Notes: generated from the sequence alone by a model not told the origin. A stretch of DNA of 64,000 bases from Parapedobacter pyrenivorans_A (GCF_041925275.1 NZ_JBHEUZ010000009.1:1-64000), one strand, 5' to 3'; positions 16,760 to 25,088 are shown, numbered from the stretch's first letter. A program made the numbers and translations.

Positions 16760-17398
16760 TTACGCTACAATTACTAATTCAGACGGTGGCGGAGGCAATT
16801 GGTCTAAGCCTGTTACTTCTTTTCCCGATTCTTCTACTTTGGTCGAAGATGTCGAGATAGAAGCCGTTACCCATTGGAAAAATTTAGAAATACTTTCCGA
16901 ATCGGCATTATCCAATCGCACTACGGATTCTGTAATTTGTCTAAGTACCGCGTCATCAGCCCCACTTCCCGCTGCACAACCTACAATCAAACCTTTATTT
17001 ACCGATTTCAACTTCTTTAATCCCGATTGCCAATCATCGGTCGGAATACCATCGGTCATAATAAAGGTCATAGGCTTCCAATCGCCTTTTTGCTCTAAAG
17101 TGGTTTTTGTGATCTCGGTTTGCAACTTGTCCGCCAACAAACTCAATGCTGAACCCAAAGCTGTTACCCCTTGAGCCTTAATATCCACCATTTGAAAAGA
17201 AGCCAAATCCGTCAACGGAACAACTTGTTTGGCATCGCTGTCAAATGTGATAATACTTACATACGCAGTTTCAATAGCTTGTGGGTTTTGCCGTAAAGAA
17301 TGCATCATCATTTGTACGCCATTTTTTACGGCTTCAATAGGTTCTCCGGTCATGGAACCAGAAGTATCCAATAGTAGATATACGGGTAATCTTCTCAT
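16760..17398 (-). CDS. terY: TerY-like vWA-domain protein
   Basis: A 212-residue von Willebrand A protein, clearly paralogous to the one at 15911-16552: MRRLPVYLLLDTSGSMTGEP opening with the DxSxS MIDAS, TALGSALSLL Thr site, MTFIMTDGIPTDDW, and the PPPPSELVIVA tail. It follows a tiny basic-protein gene by 3 bases. Tandem TerY copies are known in Ter clusters and may recognise different partners. Confidence 0.9.
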   Translation of the reverse strand: MRRLPVYLLLDTSGSMTGEPIEAVKNGVQMMMHSLRQNPQAIETAYVSIITFDSDAKQVVPLTDLASFQMVDIKAQGVTALGSALSLLADKLQTEITKTTLEQKGDWKPMTFIMTDGIPTDDWQSGLKKLKSVNKGLIVGCAAGSGADDAVLRQITESVVRLDNADSESISKFFQWVTASISTSSTKVEESGKEVTGLDQLPPPPSELVIVA

Positions 17399-17401
17399 CG
17401 T

Positions 17402-17569
17402 TTATTTCTTTTTAAAAAGCATATCCAGAATCAGTTTTCCCATTTTTCTTTCAATCCCAGCCTTTGAGGTAGGGATGCCTGTTTTCTTCGCAAAACTTTG
17501 TTTTGTCGCAGTCACACCCAAAGCTAGTTTCCAGGAGAATGAAAAACCATATTTCTTTCTATTTGTCAT
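17402..17569 (-). CDS. Tiny basic protein (55 aa) in the ter operon
   Basis: This frame reads MTNRKKYGFSFSWKLALG..., continues with TKQSFAKKTGIPTSKAGIER and ends in KLILDMLFKKK. It is 55 residues and rich in Lys. The FSWKLALGVT and GIPTSKAG pieces resemble small basic proteins I recall in several Bacteroidota genomes, often near phage or stress genes. It lies 22 bases after a TerD gene and 3 bases before a vWA gene, which supports a real gene. Function unknown; nucleic-acid binding is possible from the charge. Confidence 0.6.
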   Translation of the reverse strand: MTNRKKYGFSFSWKLALGVTATKQSFAKKTGIPTSKAGIERKMGKLILDMLFKKK

Positions 17570-17591
17570 TTAGATTATATTCGATTATTCT

Positions 17592-18203
17592 TTATAGATA
17601 ATTCTGCTGTACAGTTCTGACTGTTTCTTCCAGTTTTCTGTCTTTGGTCGGTTCGCCAATAGCATTGAATTTCCACTCATTGCTTCTTTTGTAAAAAACA
17701 CCCATTACCATAGAGACGTGCCCTGCAAAGCCTTCTCCTTTTGCAATATTATACGTTGCAAAAACGTCGTTTACCCTCGTAGGTGTTCCTTCGTAAATGC
17801 GTATGGAAGCAAATGGAATTGTTCCAAAATCGTGTCCCCGGAAACTATTCAGAACAAAAGCTACGTATTCCACAGATGAATGCAGTCTCGAAAAATCCAA
17901 TGTGATGATTTCATTATCTAAGCCGTCATCGCCGTCCATATCACCTGTCAAATCATCGCCACTATGTTTTATAGCGCCATCTTTTGATTTTAAGTTTCCA
18001 AAATAAACGACATCTAACACATTTTTACCGGCATCTAATAATGCACAGCTTGCGTCCAAATCCACGGCTTCTTTTGATATACCGCCAAGCCATCCCTTTT
18101 TCTCTATTGCTCCCCAGTTTACGCCAACACATATATTTTGAAGAATAGCGCCGTTGTCCTTTTTAAGGTTAATTCTTTGACCTTTTTGTAGATTGATTGC
18201 CAT
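17592..18203 (-). CDS. TerD-family stress protein (TerZ-like)
   Basis: TerD-family proteins are small calcium-binding beta-sandwich proteins of tellurite and general stress resistance. This 203-residue member has the common MAINLQKGQRINL start, AVDLDASCALLD, and a calcium site of the form HSGDDLTGDMDGDDG with Asp-rich loops. It differs from its paralogues by an insertion (IEKKGWLGGISKE) and a longer C-terminus, most like TerZ. It is 6 bases from the preceding TerD gene. Confidence 0.92.
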   Translation of the reverse strand: MAINLQKGQRINLKKDNGAILQNICVGVNWGAIEKKGWLGGISKEAVDLDASCALLDAGKNVLDVVYFGNLKSKDGAIKHSGDDLTGDMDGDDGLDNEIITLDFSRLHSSVEYVAFVLNSFRGHDFGTIPFASIRIYEGTPTRVNDVFATYNIAKGEGFAGHVSMVMGVFYKRSNEWKFNAIGEPTKDRKLEETVRTVQQNYL

Positions 18204-18209
18204 AACTGA

Positions 18210-18764
18210 TTAATTGTATTTATTTAAATAGTCTTCCAACCCACCTTTCATTCCTACACCAACAGCTTCAAATTTCCATTCTCCGTTTCTTCTATAAATT
18301 CTTCCGAATTCTACCGCAGTCTCAATAGAAAAATCTTCTTCTAACTCATATTTCAACAATTCCTGATTGGACGAAGCGTCTACAATGCGGATAAATGAAT
18401 TACGTACCTGGCCAAAATTCTGACTTCTGACATCAGCTTCGTGAATGGTTATGACAATACAAATTTCAGTTGCATGATTTTCTATTTTTGACAGATCGAC
18501 AATGATCTGTTCATCATCACCGTCACCATCCCCCGTTAGATTATCTCCGGTATGAATGACCGCATCATTCGGAGATTTTAAGTTATTGTAGAAAACAAAA
18601 TGTTGGTCTGATAGCATCTTTTTGTTTTCACCAAGAATAAAAACCGAAGCGTCCAAATCGAATGCACTTCCGGTGGCGGAACTATTTGTGTCCCATCCTA
18701 ATCCAACAATAAATTTTGGAGCATTGATATTTTCTCTCTGCCCTTTTTGTAAGTTGATTGCCAT
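18210..18764 (-). CDS. terD: TerD-family stress protein
   Basis: A 184-residue canonical TerD domain. The calcium-binding blocks are FDLDASVFIL and HTGDNLTGDGDGDDEQI, followed by ADVRSQNFGQVRNSFIRIVD and YELEEDFSIETAVEFGR. The start overlaps the end of the upstream phosphoribosyltransferase gene by 67 bases; the MAINLQKGQREN opening shared with the other TerD copies fixes the start. It is very similar to the copy at 20907-21482, indicating duplication within the operon. Confidence 0.93.
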   Translation of the reverse strand: MAINLQKGQRENINAPKFIVGLGWDTNSSATGSAFDLDASVFILGENKKMLSDQHFVFYNNLKSPNDAVIHTGDNLTGDGDGDDEQIIVDLSKIENHATEICIVITIHEADVRSQNFGQVRNSFIRIVDASSNQELLKYELEEDFSIETAVEFGRIYRRNGEWKFEAVGVGMKGGLEDYLNKYN

Positions 18765-19570
18765 AGCTTATGATTTATTTTTGTTATGTTATATTGATAT
18801 TCTTCAATGCGATGATAATTATTGCTGATAGCCAGATTTAAAAGTTTGGTCAGCTGTACCGATGAAATATGATGAAGCATCCTATCAAAATCTGCATTGT
18901 CCATCAGTAAAATGTATTTCACTATTCTTGTATTGAATTGGAAAAAGGCACCATTTAAAACCTCTATAAGTTTGTCCACGGTTTGTATAGCAAAGTAATT
19001 GTAATGGTTTTCGATATTCGGATGAATGTCAGAACTCATTAATTCCGCATAATAGATGAAGACAAACGTACCTGACACATCAAATTGCGCTAATATTTTA
19101 TTCACTGTCTTTTCGTGACTCCCGGTAATTTTTATATCGTCAATAAACAGACAGAATTTACCATCGACAAAATGCTTGTCTATGTAGTAGGTATCATTGG
19201 CAATCAAATTCATCCGCTGTTCAAAATCCATATTTCCATAGTCCTGAACATAGGTTTGATTGCGATAAATCTTACTTTCGATACAGGCCTTTTTACCATT
19301 ATTATATAAAAATCGATTCAGATTTTCTTTAAAATAGGAACACAAGAAGTTGGATGCAGTAGGAATAGCAGAATAAGGACTTGGGAACAATATGATTTCC
19401 GTTTGCTCCAGTAATAAACTACCATATTCCGTTATGAACTCCTGAAACAGTTCTTCAGCAAATTTTTTAGCATAAAATGTATCTCCAAATTTGAACCGGC
19501 TGTATTCCGATTTATTAAATGGACAATTTTCCTTTTGATATATTTTGTGTAAACTAAATCTATGTGCCAT
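18698..19570 (-). CDS. Phosphoribosyltransferase-fold protein of the ter operon
   Basis: The 290-residue protein contains a PRPP-binding loop of the form FCLFIDDIKITGSHEKTVNK at about 140-160, with the acidic pair preceding the ITGS turn, as in class I phosphoribosyltransferases. An N-terminal helical part carries KFGDTFYAKKFAEEL. Such a PRTase next to a HAD phosphatase matches the 'biosynthetic module' proposed in Ter clusters for making a nucleoside-like metabolite (Anantharaman and colleagues). The actual substrate is unknown. It follows the HAD gene by 4 bases and its 3' end overlaps the next TerD gene. Confidence 0.75.
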   Translation of the reverse strand: MAHRFSLHKIYQKENCPFNKSEYSRFKFGDTFYAKKFAEELFQEFITEYGSLLLEQTEIILFPSPYSAIPTASNFLCSYFKENLNRFLYNNGKKACIESKIYRNQTYVQDYGNMDFEQRMNLIANDTYYIDKHFVDGKFCLFIDDIKITGSHEKTVNKILAQFDVSGTFVFIYYAELMSSDIHPNIENHYNYFAIQTVDKLIEVLNGAFFQFNTRIVKYILLMDNADFDRMLHHISSVQLTKLLNLAISNNYHRIEEYQYNITKINHKLWQSTYKKGREKISMLQNLLLD

Positions 19571-19574
19571 CAGG

Positions 19575-20240
19575 TCAATTGTTAATTAATACCGACTGAA
19601 AGCCAATATTTCTTGCCCCTGCCAAATCTGCTGTTTCGCTGTCCCCTATATGTACGATATCTCTCCTCGTTATTGTTTTAAAGGCGCTTATCTTTTTATA
19701 CGTCAGCTCAAACATCTCCTTGTTCGGTTTTGAATACCCTGTTTCGTCTGAATACAATTGGAAAGAAAAGAATGGCGTTAATTCATAATGATCTAAGATT
19801 TGTCGTAATGTCTTACCATAAATAAATCCTGTGTTACTCATTATACTCATTGTTTTGCCATGAATGTTTATTTCTTTCATCGTATGATGGATTTCAGGAT
19901 ACACCAGCACCGGTTTATATTCAAAAAACAACTCCTCGCTTATTTGACAAAATTCCAAAACCTTGTCATTCCGAACATTCGCCATATCAACTCCCAACTG
20001 GTTCAAAATCAGCAGATAGATTGCATTTCTATCAAAATGCACACCTGTTGTTTCACCTATTTTATTGCTCAATACGTCATAATAGCGTACAACAGCCTGT
20101 ACCTGTTCAAGACTTAGAGAGACCGAAAAAAAATCTTTCAATAATTCATCTCTTTTTCTCTTATACAATGGATTAGATCTAATGAGTGTAAGCCATAAAT
20201 CAAAAGAAAAGTGTTGATATAGGGAGATATCGATTTTCAT
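19575..20240 (-). CDS. HAD-superfamily hydrolase of the ter operon
   Basis: The 221-residue protein has HAD motifs: motif I FDLWLTL (nucleophile Asp, with Trp at the position that is Asp in classic phosphatases), motif II SIMSNTG, motif III Lys in GYSKPNKEMF, and motif IV HIGDSETADLAGARN. A helical cap lies between motifs I and II. The DxW form of motif I is found in some HAD dehalogenase- and phosphatase-like clades, so activity is likely but the reaction is not determined. It is 9 bases after a TerD-like gene and precedes the PRTase gene. Confidence 0.85.
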   Translation of the reverse strand: MKIDISLYQHFSFDLWLTLIRSNPLYKRKRDELLKDFFSVSLSLEQVQAVVRYYDVLSNKIGETTGVHFDRNAIYLLILNQLGVDMANVRNDKVLEFCQISEELFFEYKPVLVYPEIHHTMKEINIHGKTMSIMSNTGFIYGKTLRQILDHYELTPFFSFQLYSDETGYSKPNKEMFELTYKKISAFKTITRRDIVHIGDSETADLAGARNIGFQSVLINN

Positions 20241-20249
20241 CTTATGGAT

Positions 20250-20900
20250 TTATTTAGAGCCAGCAGTCCATCTCATTCCCCAATCGTACTTTTTATCACA
20301 ATCGGCATGTGAATCATGAAAAGTGACCAGTTTTTTTACACCAATTGAACTGGGGGTAAAAAGGACTTCCGCTATAGCACAAAATTTATAATAGCTTCTT
20401 TGTTTTCCCATTTCTACTTCTATGTCAGGGTTTCCGGGAACTTTTACCGTCACGACAGCATTCGTTTCTTGCCATTTAGCTACCCCGTCATAGATGAAAC
20501 AGTAGATAACCATTCTTTTTATATCCTTAATTCCTTGAGGATTAACGATAATATTTTCGCCCGAACCGCTACCTGCCCCCCTATCGTCCCCAGTATGCCA
20601 AATCCAAGGAATGGCTGTATATCTACCTTGCCGGGTCAATTTATTTTTAGGTCCCCCATGTCCTTTTGAAAATTGCAATCCGTCTATTACCGTTTTTTCA
20701 CCATTATTTAATTCATAAAAGCACCCGAGGTCCAAGTCAATATCCTGATTAAATAAACTGGCGAGAAATCCCTTTTTACTTCCTTTAGACCAATTGAGGT
20801 TAATGATGATTTCCTGTGTAAAGCTTTCTTTTTTAGAAAGATCAATAAAATGTGTATCTCCCTGTTTTTCTAGCGTAATTTTCTGTAGATTTATTGCCAT
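20250..20900 (-). CDS. Divergent TerD-like protein (TerA-like)
   Basis: At 216 residues it shares the MAINLQK start with the other TerD copies, but the calcium loops are changed: IDLDLGCFYELNNGEKTVID and WHTGDDRGAGSGSGENI. The C-terminal half (SYYKFCAIAEVLFTPSSIG) is its own. This looks like the TerA/YceG-type extended TerD subgroup. It has 6 bases of spacing to the first TerD gene. Whether it still binds calcium is uncertain because the second Asp cluster is shorter. Confidence 0.8.
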   Translation of the reverse strand: MAINLQKITLEKQGDTHFIDLSKKESFTQEIIINLNWSKGSKKGFLASLFNQDIDLDLGCFYELNNGEKTVIDGLQFSKGHGGPKNKLTRQGRYTAIPWIWHTGDDRGAGSGSGENIIVNPQGIKDIKRMVIYCFIYDGVAKWQETNAVVTVKVPGNPDIEVEMGKQRSYYKFCAIAEVLFTPSSIGVKKLVTFHDSHADCDKKYDWGMRWTAGSK

Positions 20901-20906
20901 AATTGA

Positions 20907-21482
20907 CTATTTTATAATTTGACCGTTATAATATTTTGATAAGAAGAAAGCCAAATCTTCTTTGTAACCGATTCCCGAAGCCTCGAATTTCCATTGTTGG
21001 TTTCTTTTGTAAAGCCTTCCAAATTCTACCGCAGTTTCGATAGAAAAATCTTCCCCTAATTCGTATTTTGCCACTTCCTGTCCGTTGCTGTCATCCACGA
21101 TGCGTATGTAGGAATTACGAACCTGACCGTAGTTCTGCTTTCTTACTATGGCTTCATGGATAGTTACCACAAATAAGATTTCGTTGATACGAGCGTCAAC
21201 TTTCGATAAATCCACTTCAATGCTTTCATCGTCTCCGTCTGCGCTGTTGCCTCCAGTTGGATCATCTCCTGTGTGATGTAATGCTCCATCCAGAGAATTG
21301 GTATTACCATAAAAAACAAAAAATGATTCATTCGGAATTTGCCGTCTTTCGTCGATCATAAATGCAGAGGCATCTAAATCGAAGTCATACCCTGTTCCTT
21401 CATTCGGATCCCACCCTAAACCAATGGTCATTTTGCTAAGACCAATGTTAATTTTCTGACCTTTTTGTAAGTTTATCGCCAT
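20907..21482 (-). CDS. terD: TerD-family stress protein, first gene of the ter operon
   Basis: A 191-residue TerD domain with FDLDASAFMID, HHTGDDPTGGNSADGDDES and KQNYGQVRNSYIRIVDDS. The Asp-rich loops are complete, so two calcium ions could be bound. It is the first clear gene of a minus-strand run that continues without gaps to terC; a promoter should lie in the AT-rich spacer 21483-21575, where I found no unambiguous TAnnTTTG box. Confidence 0.94.
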   Translation of the reverse strand: MAINLQKGQKINIGLSKMTIGLGWDPNEGTGYDFDLDASAFMIDERRQIPNESFFVFYGNTNSLDGALHHTGDDPTGGNSADGDDESIEVDLSKVDARINEILFVVTIHEAIVRKQNYGQVRNSYIRIVDDSNGQEVAKYELGEDFSIETAVEFGRLYKRNQQWKFEASGIGYKEDLAFFLSKYYNGQIIK

Positions 21483-21575
21483 TGTAGTTTTTAATTTTTA
21501 TCAATATCCTCTATTATATACACGAAATTTAATCTCTTAAAACAGAGAGCTTTTCTTAGTCATTTTTATTTCTCA

Positions 21576-21755
21576 CTAACCTTCTATTCTCATAGCTGGC
21601 AAGTTAAAGCACGCTATCATTGCGGTAATTAACACCCCAAAAATACCTTGCAGGAAAATCTTGCTTATACGGTTTCCCGTAATCCCTCCTAAAAACTTTG
21701 CAATACTTTTGTCTGGTAATAGGCCAAGGCAAGCTAAGGCTGATGAAGTTGACAT
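21576..21755 (-). CDS. Possible 59-residue membrane protein upstream of the ter operon
   Basis: The frame starts MSTSSALACLGLLPDKSIAK and ends in NLPAMRIEG. Two hydrophobic stretches (SALACLGLL and IFLQGIFGVLITAMIAC) suggest a small membrane protein or the C-terminal piece of a lost transporter. It reads in the direction of the ter operon, 93 bases before the first TerD gene. No family recognised. Confidence 0.35.
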   Translation of the reverse strand: MSTSSALACLGLLPDKSIAKFLGGITGNRISKIFLQGIFGVLITAMIACFNLPAMRIEG

Positions 21756-21777
21756 TTGATCAATCGATTCCTATATG

Positions 21778-21802
21778 CCGCCGCGAAGCCCCTATACGGC
21801 GG
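21778..21802. repeat. GC-rich stem-loop
   Basis: Arms CCGCCG (21778-21783) and CGGCGG (21797-21802) flank a 13-base loop. It borders the interleaved-stem element that follows and may be part of it. Confidence 0.5.
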
Positions 21803-21816
21803 GTAATACATGCAAA

Positions 21817-21955
21817 AAGCGTGGGACTTTAACCGATGTTCGCCTGGATGGTACCTGAGAAGACCCACACAACGAACAGGCTAAAGCCCACGCTTCCGCA
21901 TGAGCAGTAACACTATCCGTTCCCTTGTGTTTGAAATTTCTCAGGTTTCTCCAGG
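21817..21955. other. Two interleaved long stems (pseudoknot-like), possible structured RNA or IS remnant
   Basis: Stem 1 pairs 21817-21842 with 21873-21895: AAGCGTGGG, CTTTA, CC and GTTCG match in order with small bulges. Stem 2 pairs 21844-21861 with 21938-21955: CCTGG, then ACCTGAGAA, match across a short internal mismatch, and CACACAA/TTGTGT (21866-21872 with 21925-21930) extends it. The 5' arm of stem 2 lies inside the loop of stem 1 and its 3' arm lies beyond it, which is a pseudoknot or a switch between two exclusive folds. No coding frame covers it. Such layouts occur in non-coding ends of IS110-like or other transposable elements and in guide-type RNAs, but no transposase is near. Identity unknown. 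Confidence 0.6.
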
Positions 21956-22145
21956 GGGAACTTTTAGCTAACGCTTATTTATAACTTCGATTTTCCTTTT
22001 TTCCGATATTATCTGATGTTGGTCTATTGCAAACATAGCCAAATTCGACATTCTACACAATAATCGCCATACATTTTTACATGCTTCTCCCATTCAAACA
22101 CCCAGCCGGTTATTCGCGCCCCATCCCAAGATAAAGCAAATTGGG

Positions 22146-22811
22146 CTAAATCAACCCGATATCCTTGCAATACGCAACCAACTGCTCGTTTTTGGAAAAA
22201 TCGAATGCCTCTTTCATTGCATTGAGGCGCTTCTCCACACTGCTCAGGCTGGACGGCCGAATGTTCTTCTGCTGTAGATAGATGGGAATATCCTTTTGTA
22301 GCAGGCCTTGAGACAACAGTGAGATGATGGCTACATCAAACTCACTGAACTCGTATGCATTGGTTTCTCTAACAACCTGTTTTAAATCGGGAGATAAATA
22401 CGTTCTATGCTGGTAAACCGCCTGCAGCGCTTCTTTCAAGTGCTGCGCATCACGCCGTGCCTTCCGCACATAACCGTCTATGGGCAGTGCTTTAAACAGC
22501 GCATCCACCACGGCCGACCGCCCTTCTGCCGAAAACACGATGATTTTGAGACCGGGTTGGATGGCTTTCACGGCCGGGATGAGCTCTTCCCCGCTCCGCA
22601 GCCGCTGGGCATAACTATCCTCCTCGAACGAGAGGTCAGTAATCAGCAGCTCATACGGCTGGCCATTCCGAACGGCGTTACTGATCCACGATAAGGCATC
22701 GTCGCAATAATACACATATCGGGCATCCGCAACGCCTAGTTCCTCCAGTGTTTTACGTACAGAGATATTGGTGCTCTCATGGTCTTCGGCAATCAATACT
22801 TTTTTAAACAT
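22146..22811 (-). CDS. Response regulator with C-terminal helix-turn-helix
   Basis: The 221-residue protein has an N-terminal receiver domain: acidic pair in LIAEDHEST, phospho-acceptor Asp in LLITDLSFEED, and Lys in GYVRKARRDAQ. The C-terminal part from about 150 (EFSEFDVAIISLLSQGLLQK onward) is a LuxR-like helix-turn-helix. It lies 15 bases after the sensor kinase gene on the same strand and is surely its partner. Such pairs are common in Sphingobacteriaceae; target genes are not evident. Confidence 0.88.
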   Translation of the reverse strand: MFKKVLIAEDHESTNISVRKTLEELGVADARYVYYCDDALSWISNAVRNGQPYELLITDLSFEEDSYAQRLRSGEELIPAVKAIQPGLKIIVFSAEGRSAVVDALFKALPIDGYVRKARRDAQHLKEALQAVYQHRTYLSPDLKQVVRETNAYEFSEFDVAIISLLSQGLLQKDIPIYLQQKNIRPSSLSSVEKRLNAMKEAFDFSKNEQLVAYCKDIGLI

Positions 22812-22826
22812 CTGTCATCGATTTTC

Positions 22827-24518
22827 TTAAGCGATCGGGAGATTCACGTCTATTCTCAGTCCTTTTTCTCCCCCGCTCACAAAGGTAAGTTGCCCACCAA
22901 GACGCTCAATACGGGAACCCGTATTGACCAATCCGTTCCCCTTTTTAAAGGAATGCGGCAGCCCTACCCCATTATCACTATATAAGATGTACAGCTGGTC
23001 CGCCGTTTTTTGAAACCGCACTACCACGTCCGTGGCATCACTGTGCTTCCGCATATTGACCATCAATTCCTGCAAAACATGGCCAACCTCTGCCTGTACC
23101 TCCGTCCCGATGTCTTGCCACAACTCGGGCGTGTTACCGACTATGATGACTTTGGTGGACTCCGTAGCGAACGATTTGAGCAGGTCGGCGATCCACTCGT
23201 GCCCCCCGTGCAGCACACCGGCAGGTTCATCGGTTTCGTAAGAGATATCACGCGATTTTTCATACATCTCCTCTAACCGATCAAGTATACCCTCCCTGTC
23301 TACCTGCTCCTGATTCTCCACTTCGGCCATCACACGGTATATACCATTGGCAACAACATCATGTATTTTCTTGGAAGTTTTGAGCCGATGGGCATTAATG
23401 CGGTTTTGCGCTTCGAGTGCCAACCGTTGCGCCCGTTTCCGATGCCAGAAAATACCTCCTCCAGCCGCCAGCATCATCAACGCGATGGCCGCACCGATCC
23501 ACATCCGTTGCCGCGTCATTTGGTATACTTTCTCGGCGTTTTCCTTTTGCAGCCTAAGGTTATCCGCCTTATTCTTTTCCACTTCGTAGCGGATAAGCGC
23601 AAATTGGTTTTTGGCAGCAGCACGGGCGAGCTGGATACTGTCAGTAAGAATTTTGTAGGTTTCAAAGTAGTGCTTTGCAGAATCAGACGAACTAAGGCGT
23701 ATAAGCCGGTAGAGCGCACGAATTTGATCATCGGCATGTTTGGCAGCTATTGACGTAGCATGTAGTTTGCGCGCGTAGTATATTGCTGAATCGGGATACC
23801 GATCGACATAATAATCACTCAAATGCAGGTAACTTGACCCCAGTCCCGACAGGTCGCCATTTCTCTCGCGGATGTGCAACGCCGTTAAAAAATCGGGTGC
23901 CGCATCGTATTGGGGATCCTGACGCCAACGGGCAAGCGCTAAATTTGTCAACAGCCGGGCATAACTGCCGGATTGGCGATCGGCTCCTTCTTGTATGGAT
24001 TCATAGATGGCTATTGCTTTGCCAAATTCTCCTTGGTTGTGTAATGCTCGGGCTTTATTAGTTAAATAGGTAAGCTCAGTAAGCGAGTCGCTGGCGTAGC
24101 GAAGGGCCAAATCATAAAAAGCGATGGCACGGTCATATGACTTTAAATAAAAGGTAGCGATACCGATATTGTTATAGATAGCAGATAGGTATTGGGCGTG
24201 AGACGGTGCAGCGATCTTGAAAAACGACAGTGCCTCTAGCGATGTTTCCTGAGCCCCATAATAGTCACCATGGTTGCTTTGCATGATGGCCATCTGCAAA
24301 AGGCAATAACCGGCACGAAGACTATCCCGATTATCGGCAAAAATTTCCTTGGCCTTGCCAAACGCAGCAAAAGCACTATCAACTTTGCCCTGCTCCGAAA
24401 ACGCAAGTGCCTCGGCGTAAAAATCATTCTCAAGGTTGCCTTCCTCCATTGTCTTGTCGGGAACAGTACACGACAATAAAATGAAGAAGAGCATGTACTG
24501 TAAGGGTATGCTTTTCAA
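22827..24518 (-). CDS. TPR-containing sensor histidine kinase (lipid-anchored)
   Basis: The 563-residue protein starts with a lipoprotein signal (LFFILLSCTVPD, Cys17), then TPR repeats from about 30 to 310 in the periplasm, a membrane helix (MWIGAAIALMMLAAGGGIFW) and cytoplasmic kinase domains. The HisKA_3-type phospho-acceptor is in LKTSKKIHDVVANGIY. The ATPase has the N box LQELMVNMRKHS and G boxes SDNGVGLP and KGNGLVNTGSRI. It phosphorylates the adjacent response regulator. A hairpin terminator lies upstream, so it is transcribed separately from the tiny gene before it. Confidence 0.9.
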   Translation of the reverse strand: MKSIPLQYMLFFILLSCTVPDKTMEEGNLENDFYAEALAFSEQGKVDSAFAAFGKAKEIFADNRDSLRAGYCLLQMAIMQSNHGDYYGAQETSLEALSFFKIAAPSHAQYLSAIYNNIGIATFYLKSYDRAIAFYDLALRYASDSLTELTYLTNKARALHNQGEFGKAIAIYESIQEGADRQSGSYARLLTNLALARWRQDPQYDAAPDFLTALHIRERNGDLSGLGSSYLHLSDYYVDRYPDSAIYYARKLHATSIAAKHADDQIRALYRLIRLSSSDSAKHYFETYKILTDSIQLARAAAKNQFALIRYEVEKNKADNLRLQKENAEKVYQMTRQRMWIGAAIALMMLAAGGGIFWHRKRAQRLALEAQNRINAHRLKTSKKIHDVVANGIYRVMAEVENQEQVDREGILDRLEEMYEKSRDISYETDEPAGVLHGGHEWIADLLKSFATESTKVIIVGNTPELWQDIGTEVQAEVGHVLQELMVNMRKHSDATDVVVRFQKTADQLYILYSDNGVGLPHSFKKGNGLVNTGSRIERLGGQLTFVSGGEKGLRIDVNLPIA

Positions 24519-24583
24519 TCAAGTCATAATTTTCGCCTAAAACTAATTAAAAAATAAGGAATAACCCACTCCGCTTATAGGAA

Positions 24584-24615
24584 AAGAGGCTGTCCTTTTC
24601 GAGAGACAGCCTCTT
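24584..24615. terminator. Strong hairpin terminator
   Basis: Arms AAGAGGCTGTC (24584-24594) and GACAGCCTCTT (24605-24615) pair perfectly over 11 bases with a 10-base loop. It follows the tiny proline-rich gene and precedes the sensor kinase gene, both on the minus strand. Confidence 0.8.
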
Positions 24616-24643
24616 AAACTATACACCTTAAGCAGTTTCAAAA

Positions 24644-24817
24644 TTAAGGTGCCGGAGTGGGCGGGGGCGGTGGAGGTGGAGGTACCGTCTGCCCAGTGTC
24701 GCCACTATGATCATCATCATGGCCATTGGTAGATTGTGCCGTTGGTTGGCCATTGCCCGCAGACGAACCCGACGGAGAACCCAGCCCAAGCAAAAGGGCT
24801 AAAATAATATACCACAT
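24644..24817 (-). CDS. Tiny secreted proline-rich peptide (57 aa)
   Basis: The frame reads MWYIILALLLGLGSPSGSSA and continues through a polar stretch with NGHDDDHSGD to a tail of eight consecutive prolines and TPAP. The N-terminus is a signal peptide or membrane anchor, so a short exported peptide is likely. The HDDDH cluster could bind metal. The gene has its own hairpin terminator 28 bases downstream, which argues that it is transcribed. Its position next to a TPR sensor kinase makes a signalling role conceivable, but nothing proves it. Confidence 0.5.
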   Translation of the reverse strand: MWYIILALLLGLGSPSGSSAGNGQPTAQSTNGHDDDHSGDTGQTVPPPPPPPPTPAP

Positions 24818-24885
24818 GTTTCAAAAAATTTGAAGTCAAAAACTGGGTAGGCCAGGCGCACCGCGCGCATGGTTACTACCATGGT

Positions 24886-24903
24886 TTCAGAAGGCCTTCT
24901 GAA
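24886..24903. promoter_or_regulatory. Perfect 18-bp palindrome
   Basis: TTCAGAAGGCCTTCTGAA is a perfect palindrome, followed by six T residues on the plus strand. It lies 69 bases upstream of the tiny proline-rich gene, so it could be an operator for it; alternatively a plus-strand terminator-like hairpin with a very short loop. Confidence 0.45.
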
Positions 24904-25088
24904 TTTTTTGGGAAGTGGTGAGATTCCATTACGGGTGCTGGCAACTGCTTCCCAAACCGGCTACCGGCCACCGTAACTTCTTCTCGGTTTGAAATCGGTT
25001 TTGTATCTTTATCCCAGTAAGGGACCAATAGCTACTTGAACTGATTTCGGAAGCAAACATACAACACACAACATGTTATATATCAGAT

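Noticed and set aside
24886..24909. Plus-strand terminator
   Set aside because: The palindrome plus T run resembles one, but the hairpin has no loop and no plus-strand gene precedes it, so it is listed as a palindrome only.
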